Positions 16,909-28,540 are shown, numbered from the stretch's first letter. The stretch: 64,000 nucleotides of DNA from Chitinophagaceae bacterium (GCA_947381435.1 CANCVE010000003.1:54116-118115); one strand, 5' to 3'. The notes: a model not told the origin generated them from the sequence alone. Numbers and translations: made by a program.

Positions 16909-18168
16909 CTATACCCTCTTTTTCTCTTTGCCTATTGAAGAAAAAGGAATCATTGCCACAATTGGCGTCATGAGAATGGGAAGCATTAAGCTTCTGTAAC
17001 GAACAATTGCCCCTGTAAAAGTGACTGTATAGCCATCCATAAGTAACACACTCAATGCGAAATAGATGCAGCAAATATAAAATGGCGGCCTCAACCTTTT
17101 GTGCTTTGCCAAGAACCAAAAAGCAATAAAAATACCCGCATTTAAAAGGGTTTCTCCAAATGCCATTATGTAAGCAATGTTCTTGATTTCAGAAATATGA
17201 GGTCTGATTAATGCAACGTCTATTGCAGTTGGGAGGTAATGCATAACACTTTCTATAGTAGGCAATAATGTTGGAACATTGATAGCAGAGTTTCCCTTTA
17301 GTAGTAAAAACTCGTGCTGTTTGTTTGCCACATAAAAGAGCGCATTGTAATGGTCGCCCAAAAGCGCCACAGCCATCAATGCCATGATGCCACCAGAATA
17401 GACAGCAAAGAAATAAAACTGGTGCCGTTGATTGTTTCTATCGGCTAACCACCAACTAAGCACAGCCGGAAACAATGCAATGGCTACATAACTTTTGATG
17501 AAGAAGATGAGCAGAAAAGAAAAAACAATCATGAGGTAGTGCTTGCTACTGCTTTCCTTTTTGATAACCCGATTGAAGCAATAGAAAAACATCCCCAAAG
17601 CAGAAAGAAGAATCCCATCTTTGTGGATGCCACTGCCCCAAAACAGAAAAGAAGACATCAAGAAAATAGGAATAAGCAATAAATACTGGTGAACATTGGT
17701 GAAAGATTTTACTAGCCGATAAAAAGCAACCAATCCAAAGAGGTGGAGGAAGTTGAAAAATAGGATGTTAGTGAAGTAATTAGTACGGCTAAATACATTA
17801 CAGATAGCAAGGAATTTAATTATCAGGTTGTCTTTCAGATCGTTCCAATAAGAGTTGGATCCAGAAAACAAGCCGCCCCTTTCAGCGTAATTGCTCATAA
17901 AAAGAGATTTTACAAACAAGAGAGGGTTATGTAAAAGCAATTCAGTTTCGGGGAGGCTCTCCCTATAAAAGCGCCAAGTATCTGCCCCTGCCCGCTGTGC
18001 CGGCAGGTTGAAATACATGCCATAAGCCACTCCAGCAAATACCTTTAGTACAAATAAGCCCACCAATAGCCACCAAGCAATGCCCGACTTTTTAAAAAAG
18101 GGGATGCGTGTAATGATGAAACAAAACAGCAGGAGGTATAATAAAAATGGGATGATGTCTACTTTCAT
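16909..18168 (-). CDS. Polytopic membrane protein, possible polysaccharide polymerase
   Basis: The 419-residue product has about ten membrane segments and a large loop after the second (RAGADTWRFYRESLPETE), with D-x-x-x-Y/F and later SGIHKDGILLSALGMFFYC around residue 180. The S-G-x-x-K-D pattern followed by a hydrophobic helix is seen in EpsG/Wzy-like polymerases and other glycan-assembly proteins. I cannot fix the family. The next gene on this strand upstream is elsewhere; downstream lies the repeat pair, then tmk. Several other GT-C-like genes nearby fit a surface-glycan theme. Confidence 0.55.
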   Translation of the reverse strand: MKVDIIPFLLYLLLFCFIITRIPFFKKSGIAWWLLVGLFVLKVFAGVAYGMYFNLPAQRAGADTWRFYRESLPETELLLHNPLLFVKSLFMSNYAERGGLFSGSNSYWNDLKDNLIIKFLAICNVFSRTNYFTNILFFNFLHLFGLVAFYRLVKSFTNVHQYLLLIPIFLMSSFLFWGSGIHKDGILLSALGMFFYCFNRVIKKESSSKHYLMIVFSFLLIFFIKSYVAIALFPAVLSWWLADRNNQRHQFYFFAVYSGGIMALMAVALLGDHYNALFYVANKQHEFLLLKGNSAINVPTLLPTIESVMHYLPTAIDVALIRPHISEIKNIAYIMAFGETLLNAGIFIAFWFLAKHKRLRPPFYICCIYFALSVLLMDGYTVTFTGAIVRYRSLMLPILMTPIVAMIPFSSIGKEKKRV

Positions 18169-18186
18169 TTGGAGCTAGCTATGTTA

Positions 18187-18849
18187 TTAATCTTTCTGCT
18201 TGATTTTATAAGAAACGAGCTCTTTTAGCAAAGCTGATATTTCAACCGCTTTGTCCATTATCATTAAATGCTCTCCTCCTTTTAAAGTATAATCAGGGTT
18301 TACAAAACGATAGGGAAGAAGTTTATCTGAAGTGCCGTGTATATGTGTAAGATTTGAAGGAACTATTTCATTGTCCCAATTCATTATTGCACCTATTGCC
18401 CACTTTGTAAATTGAATATCAGAATCAGCAATTATTTGTTTTAATACCTTTTTCTCTTCAATACCTTTAGCTCCTAGAATCCACAAGGTAATTCGACCAC
18501 AATAAGTATAAAAAAAGTCTGGAACCCATCTGTAAATTGGAAACCACTTGCCTAATCTTAACCAAAAAGGAAACTCTGATGCCAATTTATTACTTGAAAT
18601 AATTATTGCTCTCATGCCTGAATCTGCTTTTGCCATTTCGGTTACAAGCATTCCTCCAAAAGAGAGTCCAACAACAATTGGTTCAGCGTCCGTAATCAAT
18701 GTCCTTAACCTTTTTGCATAATTTGACATTGTTTCTTTAGGCAAAGGAAATAGCCAGTCTATAAAAACAGGTTCACAGAATGAAAGATCTAAAAAAGAAA
18801 AAGCCTTTTTATTTGCACCTAAACCTGTTATGAAATAGACTTTCTTCAT
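18187..18849 (-). CDS. Alpha/beta-hydrolase fold protein
   Basis: The 220-residue product opens with the first strand and oxyanion region (VYFITGLGANKKAFSFLD), has the nucleophile elbow GLSFGGM (about residue 61-67, Ser as nucleophile), a conserved Asp/Ser strand with HIHGTSDKLLPYR (about 170-182, Asp as second triad member) and GGEHLMIMDKA with the catalytic His near 194. The lid helices between 85 and 150 are long (FWLRLGKWFPIYRWV). Substrate unknown. Related small hydrolases in Bacteroidota are unassigned. It ends 18 bp upstream of the start of the polytopic protein gene, so the two are likely co-transcribed. Confidence 0.8.
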   Translation of the reverse strand: MKKVYFITGLGANKKAFSFLDLSFCEPVFIDWLFPLPKETMSNYAKRLRTLITDAEPIVVGLSFGGMLVTEMAKADSGMRAIIISSNKLASEFPFWLRLGKWFPIYRWVPDFFYTYCGRITLWILGAKGIEEKKVLKQIIADSDIQFTKWAIGAIMNWDNEIVPSNLTHIHGTSDKLLPYRFVNPDYTLKGGEHLMIMDKAVEISALLKELVSYKIKQKD

Positions 18850-18902
18850 TTTCTTTTTTGTTCATCTTTCTGTCTTAGTGCCTTTGTGGCAATTTGTATT
18901 CC

Positions 18903-20186
18903 CTATCCCACTATTACCAAATAATAATTCTTCTTGCCTTTTTGCACCAAAATATATTTGCCTTGTAGTAAATCTTCTGCAGCAAGAGTTGCTTTCTCCG
19001 CACCAATCTTTACCTTATTTACAGATAGTCCACCGGCCTGCAGCATTTTCTTTGCCTCACCCTTACTTGGAAATATCTGAGAATCGGCCAAGAAAGAAAC
19101 CAAATCATATCCTGCCGCCAACTGCTCTTTGCTGATGTTTACCGTAGGCACTCCATCCAACACTTGTAGCAATTGTTCCTCGTTAAGCGATTGCAAAACG
19201 GCTGCTGTATCATTACTAAATAAAATCTCGCTTGCTTTCACTGCAAAATCATACTCTTCTCTGCCGTGCACAAACACACTTAGTTCTTCGGCAAGCTTCT
19301 TTTGCAATAATCGTTGATGCGGTGCAGCTTCGTGTTCTGCTATCAAGTCGTCGATAGTTTCTTTAGATAAAAGTGTAAATAATTTTATCCATTTCTTCGC
19401 ATCATCATCGCTTGCATTAAGCCAGAACTGGTAAAACTGATAAGGGCTAGTTTTCTTGGCATCCAACCAGATATTGCCCTTTTCAGTCTTTCCAAACTTG
19501 CCGCCATCCGCTTTTGTAACCAGTGGACAAGTAAAGGCATACGCTTCGCCGCCCATCTTTCTGCGTATCAGTTCGGTGCCGGTGGTGATGTTTCCCCACT
19601 GGTCGCTACCGCCCATTTGCAGTTTGCAGTTCTTGTTTTTATATAGCCAGTAAAAATCGTAACCCTGAATCAGTTGGTACGTAAACTCCGTGAAGCTGAT
19701 GCCGCTTTCGCCCTCGATACGTTTGCGCACGCTATCCTTGCTCATCATATAGTTTACGGTAATATGCTTACCCACATCGCGGATGAAACTCAGAAAGTCG
19801 ATTTCTTTAAACCAATCGTAGTTATTCACCATTTCCGCAGCGTTGGGTTTTGAAGCATCAAAGTCCAGAAACTTTTCCAGTTGCTTCTTCACGCCAGCTT
19901 GGTTGTGCAGCAGAATATCTTCGCTCAATAAATTCCTTTCTTCACTTTTTCCGCTTGGGTCGCCCACCATTCCGGTAGCGCCACCCACCAAAGCGATGGG
20001 CTTATGACCAGCCTTTTGCAAATGCACCAACAACAATATCGGCACCAAACTACCTATGTGCAAACTATCCGAAGTGGGGTCGAAACCTATGTAGGCACTC
20101 GTCATTTCCTTGTTCAATTGCTCTTCTGTGCCCGGCATTATATCCTGCAACATGCCTCTCCAACGCAGTTCTTCTATTAAAGTCAT
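18903..20186 (-). CDS. tyrS: Tyrosyl-tRNA synthetase
   Basis: Starting at the second in-frame ATG ([20 protein letters not shown]) the product has 427 residues. It has the class I HIGH-like motif (SDSLHIGSL), the tyrosine pocket ([27 protein letters not shown]), the KMSKS equivalent as KFGKTEKGN, and a C-terminal S4-like RNA-binding domain ([19 protein letters not shown]). It charges tRNA-Tyr. The six-residue longer form from 20204 adds nothing conserved. A 42-bp-unit array lies about 185 bp upstream. No T-box leader is seen, as expected outside Firmicutes. Confidence 0.96.
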   Translation of the reverse strand: MTLIEELRWRGMLQDIMPGTEEQLNKEMTSAYIGFDPTSDSLHIGSLVPILLLVHLQKAGHKPIALVGGATGMVGDPSGKSEERNLLSEDILLHNQAGVKKQLEKFLDFDASKPNAAEMVNNYDWFKEIDFLSFIRDVGKHITVNYMMSKDSVRKRIEGESGISFTEFTYQLIQGYDFYWLYKNKNCKLQMGGSDQWGNITTGTELIRRKMGGEAYAFTCPLVTKADGGKFGKTEKGNIWLDAKKTSPYQFYQFWLNASDDDAKKWIKLFTLLSKETIDDLIAEHEAAPHQRLLQKKLAEELSVFVHGREEYDFAVKASEILFSNDTAAVLQSLNEEQLLQVLDGVPTVNISKEQLAAGYDLVSFLADSQIFPSKGEAKKMLQAGGLSVNKVKIGAEKATLAAEDLLQGKYILVQKGKKNYYLVIVG

Positions 20187-20370
20187 CCTAATTATTTGCA
20201 ACAAAAGTAACTACTTAGGCTTTTCGGCGATTAATTGAAAAAAATAGATATTGAGGGATGAGGGCGTTAATGCTATGTAGTTTTATATGATTAATGTTTG
20301 GCTTTGCGATAATCTAATTGAAATAGGAACCGGTTGAACATGTTTAAAATAACTCTTTTTTAGAGGAATG

Positions 20371-20593
20371 TTCAGTTGAACGAGGTTTCCGTAAGGGCTT
20401 ACGGAACTTCCGTGCAACTGAATATTTTCTCCGTAAGGGCTTACCGAGTTTCCGTTCAACTGAACGAGGTTTCCGTAAAGGCTTACGGAACTTCCGTACG
20501 ACTGAACATTTCCTCCGTAAGAGCTTACCGAACTTCCGTTCAATTGAACTTATCTTACGAAAGGGTTTACCGAATTTCCGTTCAACTGAATAT
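20371..20593. repeat. Tandem array, five 42-bp units (two 21-bp halves each)
   Basis: Units begin at 20388, 20430, 20472 and 20514, with a degenerate fifth from 20556 and a partial unit in front. Each reads TCCGTAAGGGCTTAC(GG/CG)AACT followed by TCCGTNCAACTGAA plus 7 variable bases, so the two 21-bp halves both begin with TCCGT. GTAAGGGCTTAC is a palindrome in each unit. The last unit provides the stop codon of the PrsW gene (TGA at 20582-20584, inside TTCAGTTGAA). The same family occurs in inverse orientation at 40521-40726. Confidence 0.93.
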
Positions 20594-21292
20594 TAATTGA
20601 GCCTTATCTTTTTGTCTCATTATTCTAATTTGTCTTAATCCTAATCGCCAAAGCATAATTACTATTACACAAAACAAGATGGCTAATAATATGACTAAAC
20701 CAGTGCTTTGGCGTTGCTGCTCGGCATACATTAATACAAAATCGAAAGCACCATGAAAGATGATAGGTACAATAAGGCTCAGAGCGAGGTTTATGTTTTG
20801 ATATTTAATGGGGCCAAACCTAGCTTTTGATAAAAAATAACCCATCTGTACAGCAAATAATCCATGGGCAGGAACCGACAAAACGGCTCGTACCAAGGCT
20901 ACACCCAAACCGCCGTTGAACACATACGTAATATTTTCGAGCATGGCCAAGCCCAGCGAAACGAAAACGGCATAGATAATTCCATCAAAATGCTGATCGA
21001 AATGGTGCGCTCCTTTCTTCCAGATAATTCTATAAAGCACATAAAATTTTGCCGCCTCTTCTGGTAGAGCGGCATTTATCACCCCCTTATAGAAAGCGTT
21101 ACTAAAAGGATTTGTTAGTTGATTGATCCAGAAGCCCAATATTGTTTCTACTATAAAAGCAATAATATAAGCACCAAAGCCACCAATAAAACACCTTGCT
21201 AGTATAGATATGGGTTCTTTTATTGTATCTCGTTGGTAGATGAGGTACAAAAAAAAGATTACAGGCGAGATGGATGCTAGCAAGAACGACAT
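20582..21292 (-). CDS. PrsW-family intramembrane metalloprotease
   Basis: The 236-residue product has about eight membrane segments and the PrsW motifs: INAALPEEAAKFYVL (E-E-x-x-K, about residues 74-88), FDGIIYAVFVSLGLAMLENI (about 99-118), SVPAHGLFAVQMGY (His near 142) and IFHGAFDFVLM (H-x-x-x-D, about 178-188). PrsW proteins cleave membrane-bound anti-sigma factors in Firmicutes; the target here is unknown. The C-terminal KAQLIFS and the stop codon are encoded within the edge of the 42-bp array, so the array seems to have replaced the original end of the gene. Confidence 0.85.
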   Translation of the reverse strand: MSFLLASISPVIFFLYLIYQRDTIKEPISILARCFIGGFGAYIIAFIVETILGFWINQLTNPFSNAFYKGVINAALPEEAAKFYVLYRIIWKKGAHHFDQHFDGIIYAVFVSLGLAMLENITYVFNGGLGVALVRAVLSVPAHGLFAVQMGYFLSKARFGPIKYQNINLALSLIVPIIFHGAFDFVLMYAEQQRQSTGLVILLAILFCVIVIMLWRLGLRQIRIMRQKDKAQLIFS

Positions 21293-21308
21293 AGTACTGA
21301 AATTGCTT

Positions 21309-22043
21309 TTACAAAGTATTCAATTTCAACGCCGCTTTTTCTAAGTCTTCGGGCGTATCTATTTCAATGCCCATATAGTCTGTAACCACCATCTTTACGG
21401 GAACGCCGTTTTCGAGATAGCGAAGGCATTCTATTTTTTCTGCTTTCTCCAATGGCGTCAGGCTCCAGTTGGTAAACTTTATCAGGGCAGGTTTTCTAAA
21501 AGCATATATACCAATATGTTCATAATAGGTGGGTTTAAATTTGCCATCTCTGTTATAAGGAATCACCGATCGGCTAAACATTAGCGCATTCATGTTTCTG
21601 TCTACAGCCACTTTTACGTAATTAGGGTCGGCAATAAGTACTTCGTCAGTAAATACTTGCATAAGGGATGCTACTTGTACGGAGTTATTAATATCATTCT
21701 CAAATACATTAATCAGGTTTTCTAAAGGTTCCTTCTTCACAAAAGGTTCATCGCCTTGCACATTCACAATTACATCCACATCTATCACCAAAACAGCTTC
21801 GGCAATTCTGTCGCTGCCACTTTCATGTTGGCCTTTACTCATCACTGCTTTGCCGCCGTTATTAGTTATTTCATCGTAAATAATATCACTATCCGTCACT
21901 ACAAACACATCATCAAAAAGACCTGTAGCAACCGTATTGTCGTGGGTATGTCTAATAACGGTTTTATCGCCAAGCATCTGCATCAATTTAGCAGGAAAAC
22001 GGGTGGCAGCATAGCGCGCAGGTATCATTGCTATAATCTTCAT
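21309..22043 (-). CDS. kdsB: 3-deoxy-manno-octulosonate cytidylyltransferase
   Basis: The 244-residue product starts [20 protein letters not shown], the diagnostic P-A-R-x-x-S/A-x-R-F/L-P-x-K loop, and has [19 protein letters not shown] (the Q-G-D-E-P motif), [15 protein letters not shown] and [16 protein letters not shown] (the E-x-L-E-Q-L-R-like motif) near the end. It makes CMP-Kdo, the activated sugar for the lipid A-core linkage, so this organism makes LPS with Kdo. It is 16 bp downstream of the PrsW gene on the same strand. Other Kdo genes are not in the window; lptB is at the far end. Confidence 0.95.
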   Translation of the reverse strand: MKIIAMIPARYAATRFPAKLMQMLGDKTVIRHTHDNTVATGLFDDVFVVTDSDIIYDEITNNGGKAVMSKGQHESGSDRIAEAVLVIDVDVIVNVQGDEPFVKKEPLENLINVFENDINNSVQVASLMQVFTDEVLIADPNYVKVAVDRNMNALMFSRSVIPYNRDGKFKPTYYEHIGIYAFRKPALIKFTNWSLTPLEKAEKIECLRYLENGVPVKMVVTDYMGIEIDTPEDLEKAALKLNTL

Positions 22044-22186
22044 CAGCAGATAAATTTATTTTGAACAAAGATTACTATTTTGAAGATAGAAAAAGCATTT
22101 TGTCAATTATTTTACTTTTAAGGTAATGCCCGATTCTAGTATCAGTCTTCTCTTTGAAAAAGATGATAAAGTAAGTTGAAGTGAAA

Positions 22187-22221
22187 TAAAAAACCTCCTG
22201 AAAGATATATTTCTCGAGAGG
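22187..22221 (-). terminator. Terminator of the MBL-rhodanese transcript
   Basis: On the minus strand CCTCTCGAGAAA - TATA - TCTTTCAGGAGG forms an imperfect stem followed by TTTTTT. It lies 24 bp after the stop codon of the gene at 22245-23657 and well before kdsB. Confidence 0.7.
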
Positions 22222-22244
22222 CTTCAAAGCGAACCTTACTATTA

Positions 22245-23657
22245 CTAGTTTAAAGAAGCTTCTGTTTTTATTATTTTGAACTTATCCTTCAATTCTGTAA
22301 TGGCATCCCATCCACCAATTACATTTCTTATGTTGTGGATGCCTTGTCTTTTAAGCAATGAGCAACCAATAACGCTTCTATAACCGCCACCACAATGCAC
22401 ATATATATTATGATTATCATCAAAATCGGCCATTGTTCCAGGATCTAGTAAGTTCTCGAGTGGGATGTTTAATGCTTCTTTCAAATGTCCATTATCAAAT
22501 TCAGCTTCTTTGCGTACATCAAGAACCACAAGGTTATTATCAAACTCAATATCCATTGCCAGTTCGTCTACGTCTACATCAATCACTAAGTCAATCTGTT
22601 CACCTGCATTTTTCCATGCTTCAAAGCCACCTTCTAAGTATCCACCCATCTTTTCAAAACCAACTCTTGCTAATCGAATAATGGTTTCTTCTTCTTTGTC
22701 TGCATCGGTTACCAACAATATAGTTTTATCGAAAGGCAAAAGGCGAGCAGCCCATTCAGCAAAACGTCCCTCTAACCCTACAGAAATAGCACCCGATACA
22801 AAGCCTTCTACAAATACATTCGCAGCCCTTGTATCTAAAACTACATAATCATCCTCACGCATTTTTGTCTTAAATGCTTCCACAGAAAGCTTAGTAAGGC
22901 CCGCCTCTATTATACTGTTCAAACTTTCGTATCCTTCTTTATTAATCATAGCATTGATGGGGAAATATTTGGGTGGCGCCACCAACCCCTCTGTAATGGC
23001 TTTTGTAAAAGCTTCCTTCGTTTGTTCTTGAAGCGCATAGTTGTGTAGCTTCTGTTCGCCAATGGTACTAAAGCTTTCCTTCGACAAGTTTTTGCCACAA
23101 CTACTTCCTGCCCCATGACCAGGATAAACCAATACATCATCTGCAAGGGGTAAAATCTTGGATTTAATACTCTCGTACATCATCCCCGCAAGATCATCCA
23201 TAGAGAATAACTCGTTTTGAGAGAGGTCTGGTCTGCCCACATCGCCAATAAATAGCGTATCTCCTGTAAAAATTGCATGGCTTTTTCCTGCTTCATCATT
23301 TAGCAAGTAACAGCTACTTTCCAATGTGTGACCGGGCGTGTGCAAAAGACTTATTGTAACATCTCCTACAGAAAATATTTCGCCATCCTTTGCAACATGA
23401 ACTTTAAATTTTGTTCTAGTATCTGGGCCATAAACAATTGTGGCACTGGTAGCGTTTGCCAAATCTAGATGACCACTTACAAAGTCGGCATGAAAATGAG
23501 TTTCAAAAATATATTTGATGGTTGCTTTCCGCTCTTTTGCCAATTTTATGTATTCATCAGTATCCCTTAATGGGTCTATAACCACAGCTTCGCCATTGCT
23601 TTCTATATAGTAGGCATACTCACTTAGGCAGCTAGTAAATAACTGTTTAATAAACAT
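22245..23657 (-). CDS. MBL-fold hydrolase with two rhodanese domains (persulfide dioxygenase-like)
   Basis: The 470-residue product has a metallo-beta-lactamase domain (residues 1-240) with HFHADFVSGH (about 54-63), LHTPGHTLESS, IFTGDTLFIGDVGRPDL and VYPGHGAGSSCG, the ETHE1-type set that binds one iron. Two rhodanese-like domains follow: the first (about 265-355) lacks the active Cys, the second ends in YVHCGGGYRSVIG with the Cys loop. Such three-domain proteins oxidise glutathione- or protein-bound persulfide or handle sulfane sulfur. An ArsR regulator gene lies 30 bp upstream on the same strand, so the pair is probably a sulfide-responsive operon. Confidence 0.88.
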   Translation of the reverse strand: MFIKQLFTSCLSEYAYYIESNGEAVVIDPLRDTDEYIKLAKERKATIKYIFETHFHADFVSGHLDLANATSATIVYGPDTRTKFKVHVAKDGEIFSVGDVTISLLHTPGHTLESSCYLLNDEAGKSHAIFTGDTLFIGDVGRPDLSQNELFSMDDLAGMMYESIKSKILPLADDVLVYPGHGAGSSCGKNLSKESFSTIGEQKLHNYALQEQTKEAFTKAITEGLVAPPKYFPINAMINKEGYESLNSIIEAGLTKLSVEAFKTKMREDDYVVLDTRAANVFVEGFVSGAISVGLEGRFAEWAARLLPFDKTILLVTDADKEEETIIRLARVGFEKMGGYLEGGFEAWKNAGEQIDLVIDVDVDELAMDIEFDNNLVVLDVRKEAEFDNGHLKEALNIPLENLLDPGTMADFDDNHNIYVHCGGGYRSVIGCSLLKRQGIHNIRNVIGGWDAITELKDKFKIIKTEASLN

Positions 23658-23687
23658 AGTTGAACAAAAATTTAGTCAATACAAATC

Positions 23688-24044
23688 TTACGACTCTTTA
23701 GCAGGGCCTTTTCCTACTAAATCAATGATGAATTTATTTATTTCATCAATTCTTTCGTAATTGACTGAGTAAAAAATAAACTTACCATCTCGCTTGGTGG
23801 TAACCAATTGTGCAAGTCGCAAAATTGCTAAATGTTGAGATGCCACAGATTGCTCTAACCGAAGTTTCACATAAATTTCTGTTACCGTCATCTTTTTAGA
23901 ATCATTTAGCAACTTAATAATCTGCTGCCTAAGCTTATGATTCAAAGCTCTTAGGATAGCCGCACTCTTTTTGGTCTGGATTAAATCTACTTTTATCGTG
24001 ATTTCTCCATTGGATAGTGTCATGATAGCATTTGATTGAGCCAT
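23688..24044 (-). CDS. ArsR-family winged-helix regulator
   Basis: The 118-residue product has the ArsR fold: ILRALNHKLRQQIIKLLNDS, the recognition helix segment LRLEQSVASQHLAILRLAQ, and the wing VTTKRDGKFIFYSVN. It has no cysteine at all, so it cannot sense persulfides by a dithiol switch in the way BigR/SqrR do, although it heads an MBL-rhodanese gene. The inducer is therefore unclear. Direct repeats of GGTGNTA lie just upstream of the start (24057-24075), a possible operator. Gene spacing (30 bp) supports co-transcription with the downstream enzyme. Confidence 0.85.
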   Translation of the reverse strand: MAQSNAIMTLSNGEITIKVDLIQTKKSAAILRALNHKLRQQIIKLLNDSKKMTVTEIYVKLRLEQSVASQHLAILRLAQLVTTKRDGKFIFYSVNYERIDEINKFIIDLVGKGPAKES

Positions 24045-24146
24045 AAAATTTCAATTGGTGTTATGTATGGTGATACAAATTTGATAAAAATATATTATTT
24101 ATAAAAACAATGACACCTAAATATGTAAAAATGGTGCATTTGTCCA

Positions 24147-26505
<2,359 letters not shown>

Positions 26506-26551
26506 GCGCCAAATCCCAGAAATGGGAAACATTAAATAAAACAAATAGGAC

Positions 26552-26803
26552 ATGATTTTAGAAATATTAACACCAGAAAAGAAACTATTCAGTGGAGAGG
26601 TTTACGGAGTTCAACTTCCTGGTATTGATGGTTTGTTTGAAGTACTGAATAAGCACGCTCCTTTGGTAAGTGCCTTGGGTAAGGGTAATTTGAAAGTATT
26701 GAAAGACAAATCTTCTTTCGAAAATTATTCTATTCAAAGTGGTTTTGTAGAAGTATTAAATAACAAAGCAACTGTGTTGGTAGAAGGTGCTACACTAGTA
26801 TAA
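26552..26803 (+). CDS. atpC: ATP synthase F1 subunit epsilon, short form
   Basis: The 83-residue product (MILEILTPEKKLFSGEVYGV, LPGIDGLFEVLNKHAPLVSAL, VEVLNNKATVLVEGA) is the N-terminal beta-sandwich of subunit epsilon. The C-terminal two-helix domain, which in E. coli inhibits ATP hydrolysis, is missing, so inhibition by that route is not possible. Such short forms are typical for Bacteroidota. It ends 20 bp before a strong terminator. Confidence 0.95.
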   Translation: MILEILTPEKKLFSGEVYGVQLPGIDGLFEVLNKHAPLVSALGKGNLKVLKDKSSFENYSIQSGFVEVLNNKATVLVEGATLV

Positions 26804-26822
26804 TTGATAATTTATAATTTAT

Positions 26823-26859
26823 AAAATGCCCTTGGAGTAATTACTTCAAGGGCATTTTT
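26823..26859 (+). terminator. Terminator of atpDC
   Basis: AAAATGCCCTTGgAGTAA pairs with TTACTtCAAGGGCATTTTT; a T-run follows. It also has an A-run in front and may work for the convergent gene ending at 26882. Confidence 0.88.
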
Positions 26860-26881
26860 ATTAATACTCATTTACCAATAC

Positions 26882-27310
26882 TCAATTTACTAGTTTCATT
26901 TTTAATACTGCATAATCAGGGTGTTCTGGATTTACTATAAGTTCTTGCCTATGTGGATGAATCAATACATCCATCTCTTCCATGGGTATTGCACCCAATA
27001 AAGGCTCTGTGTCTCCATCCAATACAAAGGCATTACAAGTGGCAGTCCTGTTTTTAAATTTTACCATTATTGGTCCCACAGTATCAAACTCTGCAATAGC
27101 ACCATTACCTAAAACAACCCTCCTTTTTTCTATAAATGGAAGTTGTAGCACAGCTTGTATGTTTTCATTAATGGCCATCATAAAAGCACCACTATCGGCA
27201 AGCATATTTAGGTGTATTCTTTTTACTTCTTCCTCTCCAATAATATTTTTTCGGGCTAATTCCAAGTCAATTACATTAATCAATTCAATATCTGCATACA
27301 CTAATCCCAT
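26882..27310 (-). CDS. Clan AA retropepsin-like aspartic protease, copy 1
   Basis: Starting at the ATG of 27308-27310 the product has 142 residues. The core is LNMLADSGAFMMAINENIQ, where D-S-G is the single catalytic triad of a retropepsin-like monomer that would work as a dimer, followed by VVLGNGAIAEFDTVGPI and LDGDTEPLLGAIPMEEMDVL, the G-A-x-P-M/L-E-x-M-D ending of this bacterial family. A paralogue of identical length lies within the leucine operon at 46416-46844. Frame extensions upstream of 27310 are not conserved in the paralogue. The substrate is unknown. Confidence 0.85.
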   Translation of the reverse strand: MGLVYADIELINVIDLELARKNIIGEEEVKRIHLNMLADSGAFMMAINENIQAVLQLPFIEKRRVVLGNGAIAEFDTVGPIMVKFKNRTATCNAFVLDGDTEPLLGAIPMEEMDVLIHPHRQELIVNPEHPDYAVLKMKLVN

Positions 27311-27409
27311 AATTTTATTTTGAGTGAAGATATGTAGTAAAGCAGGGCTGATAGGAGAATAGTTTTTTAGTTGGTAGTACAAACAATCAAGTATATTTAT
27401 ACAAAAAGT

Positions 27410-27676
27410 ATGAAAAATGAAATACAACTATTCGAATCTAACCAAGTAAGAACGGTTTGGAACGAAGAGGAAGAGCAATGGTATTTTTCTGTTGTAGATG
27501 TAATTGAAGTGCTTGCAGGCACTGATAGAGGAAGAAAATACTGGAGTGACCTTAAAGCTAAATTGAAAAAGGAGGGTAGTGAGTTGTCCGAAAAAATCGG
27601 ACAGTTGAAAAGTATCTGCTACTTACGGGTTAGCGATTTATCTAAACGATTTCCAAATACAATCTTGTTCAACTGA
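27410..27676 (+). pseudogene. Bro-N domain protein, truncated
   Basis: From ATG 27410 the 88-residue product shows the Bro-N start: MKNEIQLFESNQVRTVWNEE, QWYFSVVDVIEVLAG, KYWSDLKAKLKKEGSELSEK. In full-length relatives (phage antirepressor or DNA-damage-inducible D-type proteins) the segment after QLK leads into a metal-rich helical half of the domain; here it changes to SICYLRVSDLSKRFPNTI and stops. The change of character and the short length suggest a frameshift or partial gene left from a larger one. It may still encode a small peptide. It diverges from the aspartic protease gene. Confidence 0.6.
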
Positions 27677-27723
27677 ATAGACCAAGTGACCATCTTTGCT
27701 GAACACTTGTACTAGTAAAACTA

Positions 27724-28188
27724 TTAAAACAAATTCTTCCCTTTCAAATGTATAATTTCTTCTAGTCTTTTTGTTTTGTTTTCTTGTGTCAAACCTTCGA
27801 AGTCTGTCCAAGTTGCAAAACCAATTTGTCTTTGAGTAGTACGATTATTGTCATTGAAATGATTTTGTCTGCGCTTACAGTTCGGACAAATTGGATAATC
27901 AATTGCAAACTCCTTCTCATTTATTTTGTCTGCAAGGATTGCCAATATTTTTTGAGGATCAGCTTTGTTAATTTTCTGTCCTTCCTTGTTTTTTAGAAAT
28001 TCTCTAACGTAGTCAAAGGTTTTATTGTCAATTAATTCTACAAGAAAGAAGTCTTGAGCATCTGTAGTTTGAAAAATTAATTCTCCATAAGAAAAATCGC
28101 CCAAAAGTGGATACTCAACATCATGAAAACATTTATAGCAAGTATTTAAGAAATTATATACAGTTCGAGTATTAGTTATTATGTCCAT
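27724..28188 (-). CDS. Hypothetical protein with CxxC motif
   Basis: From the ATG at 28186-28188 the product has 154 residues (a GTG 45 bases upstream would give 169, but it lies within the dispersed repeat element). It is mostly helical (MDIITNTRTVYNFLNTCYKC), and near the C-terminus has YPICPNCKRRQNHFND, with two cysteines in a C-P-N-C arrangement, which could be half of a zinc site; FHDVEYPLL precedes. I recognise no family. It starts close to the edge of element copy 2 (28212-28786), so its promoter may be inside that element. Downstream lies the Bro-N fragment, convergent. Confidence 0.5.
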   Translation of the reverse strand: MDIITNTRTVYNFLNTCYKCFHDVEYPLLGDFSYGELIFQTTDAQDFFLVELIDNKTFDYVREFLKNKEGQKINKADPQKILAILADKINEKEFAIDYPICPNCKRRQNHFNDNNRTTQRQIGFATWTDFEGLTQENKTKRLEEIIHLKGKNLF

Positions 28189-28211
28189 CGGTATATGTTC
28201 AATAAAGTCTT

Positions 28212-28540
28212 TAATCACTGACTTCCCTCTCACAAATATATAGATTATGCTTTCATAGATTTTGGTGATAAACGCTACCTTGGCTATAAAATCCTATAAG
28301 GGGCTAGCAGCCCTTATAGGATTAGTCAACAAACATCAATGAAAAGTTTCTACCCCAAAAAATTATTTTACTCCTCCATGCATCTAATGGTTGCCTTTTG
28401 GACAAACAACCCAAATAAACAATTACAATTCACGCTAGCCGAATTCTACATACAAACACTTTTATCTACACCGCCACTAACCATAGAGGCAATTAATCAA
28501 ATCCCTGTAGCAGTCTTCCTCAATAAGATTATACGATTTT
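28212..28540. repeat. Dispersed element copy 2: part before the 41-bp array
   Basis: This stretch aligns with 8139-8465: the same entry CCCTCTCACAAATATATAGAT, the palindrome CCTATAAGGGGCTagCAGCCCTTATAGG (28290-28323), and the run ending AGAGGCAATTAATCAAATCC. Here the last part is an open frame (next entry) rather than a broken one. It is followed directly by the array. Similarity is high in patches and lower between, consistent with old duplication. Confidence 0.75.

Noticed and set aside
20376..20600. Frame with 14-residue repeats (SVRAYGTSVQLN type) on either strand of the 42-bp array
   Set aside because: Same reason; both strands are open and part of it overlaps the PrsW gene end.
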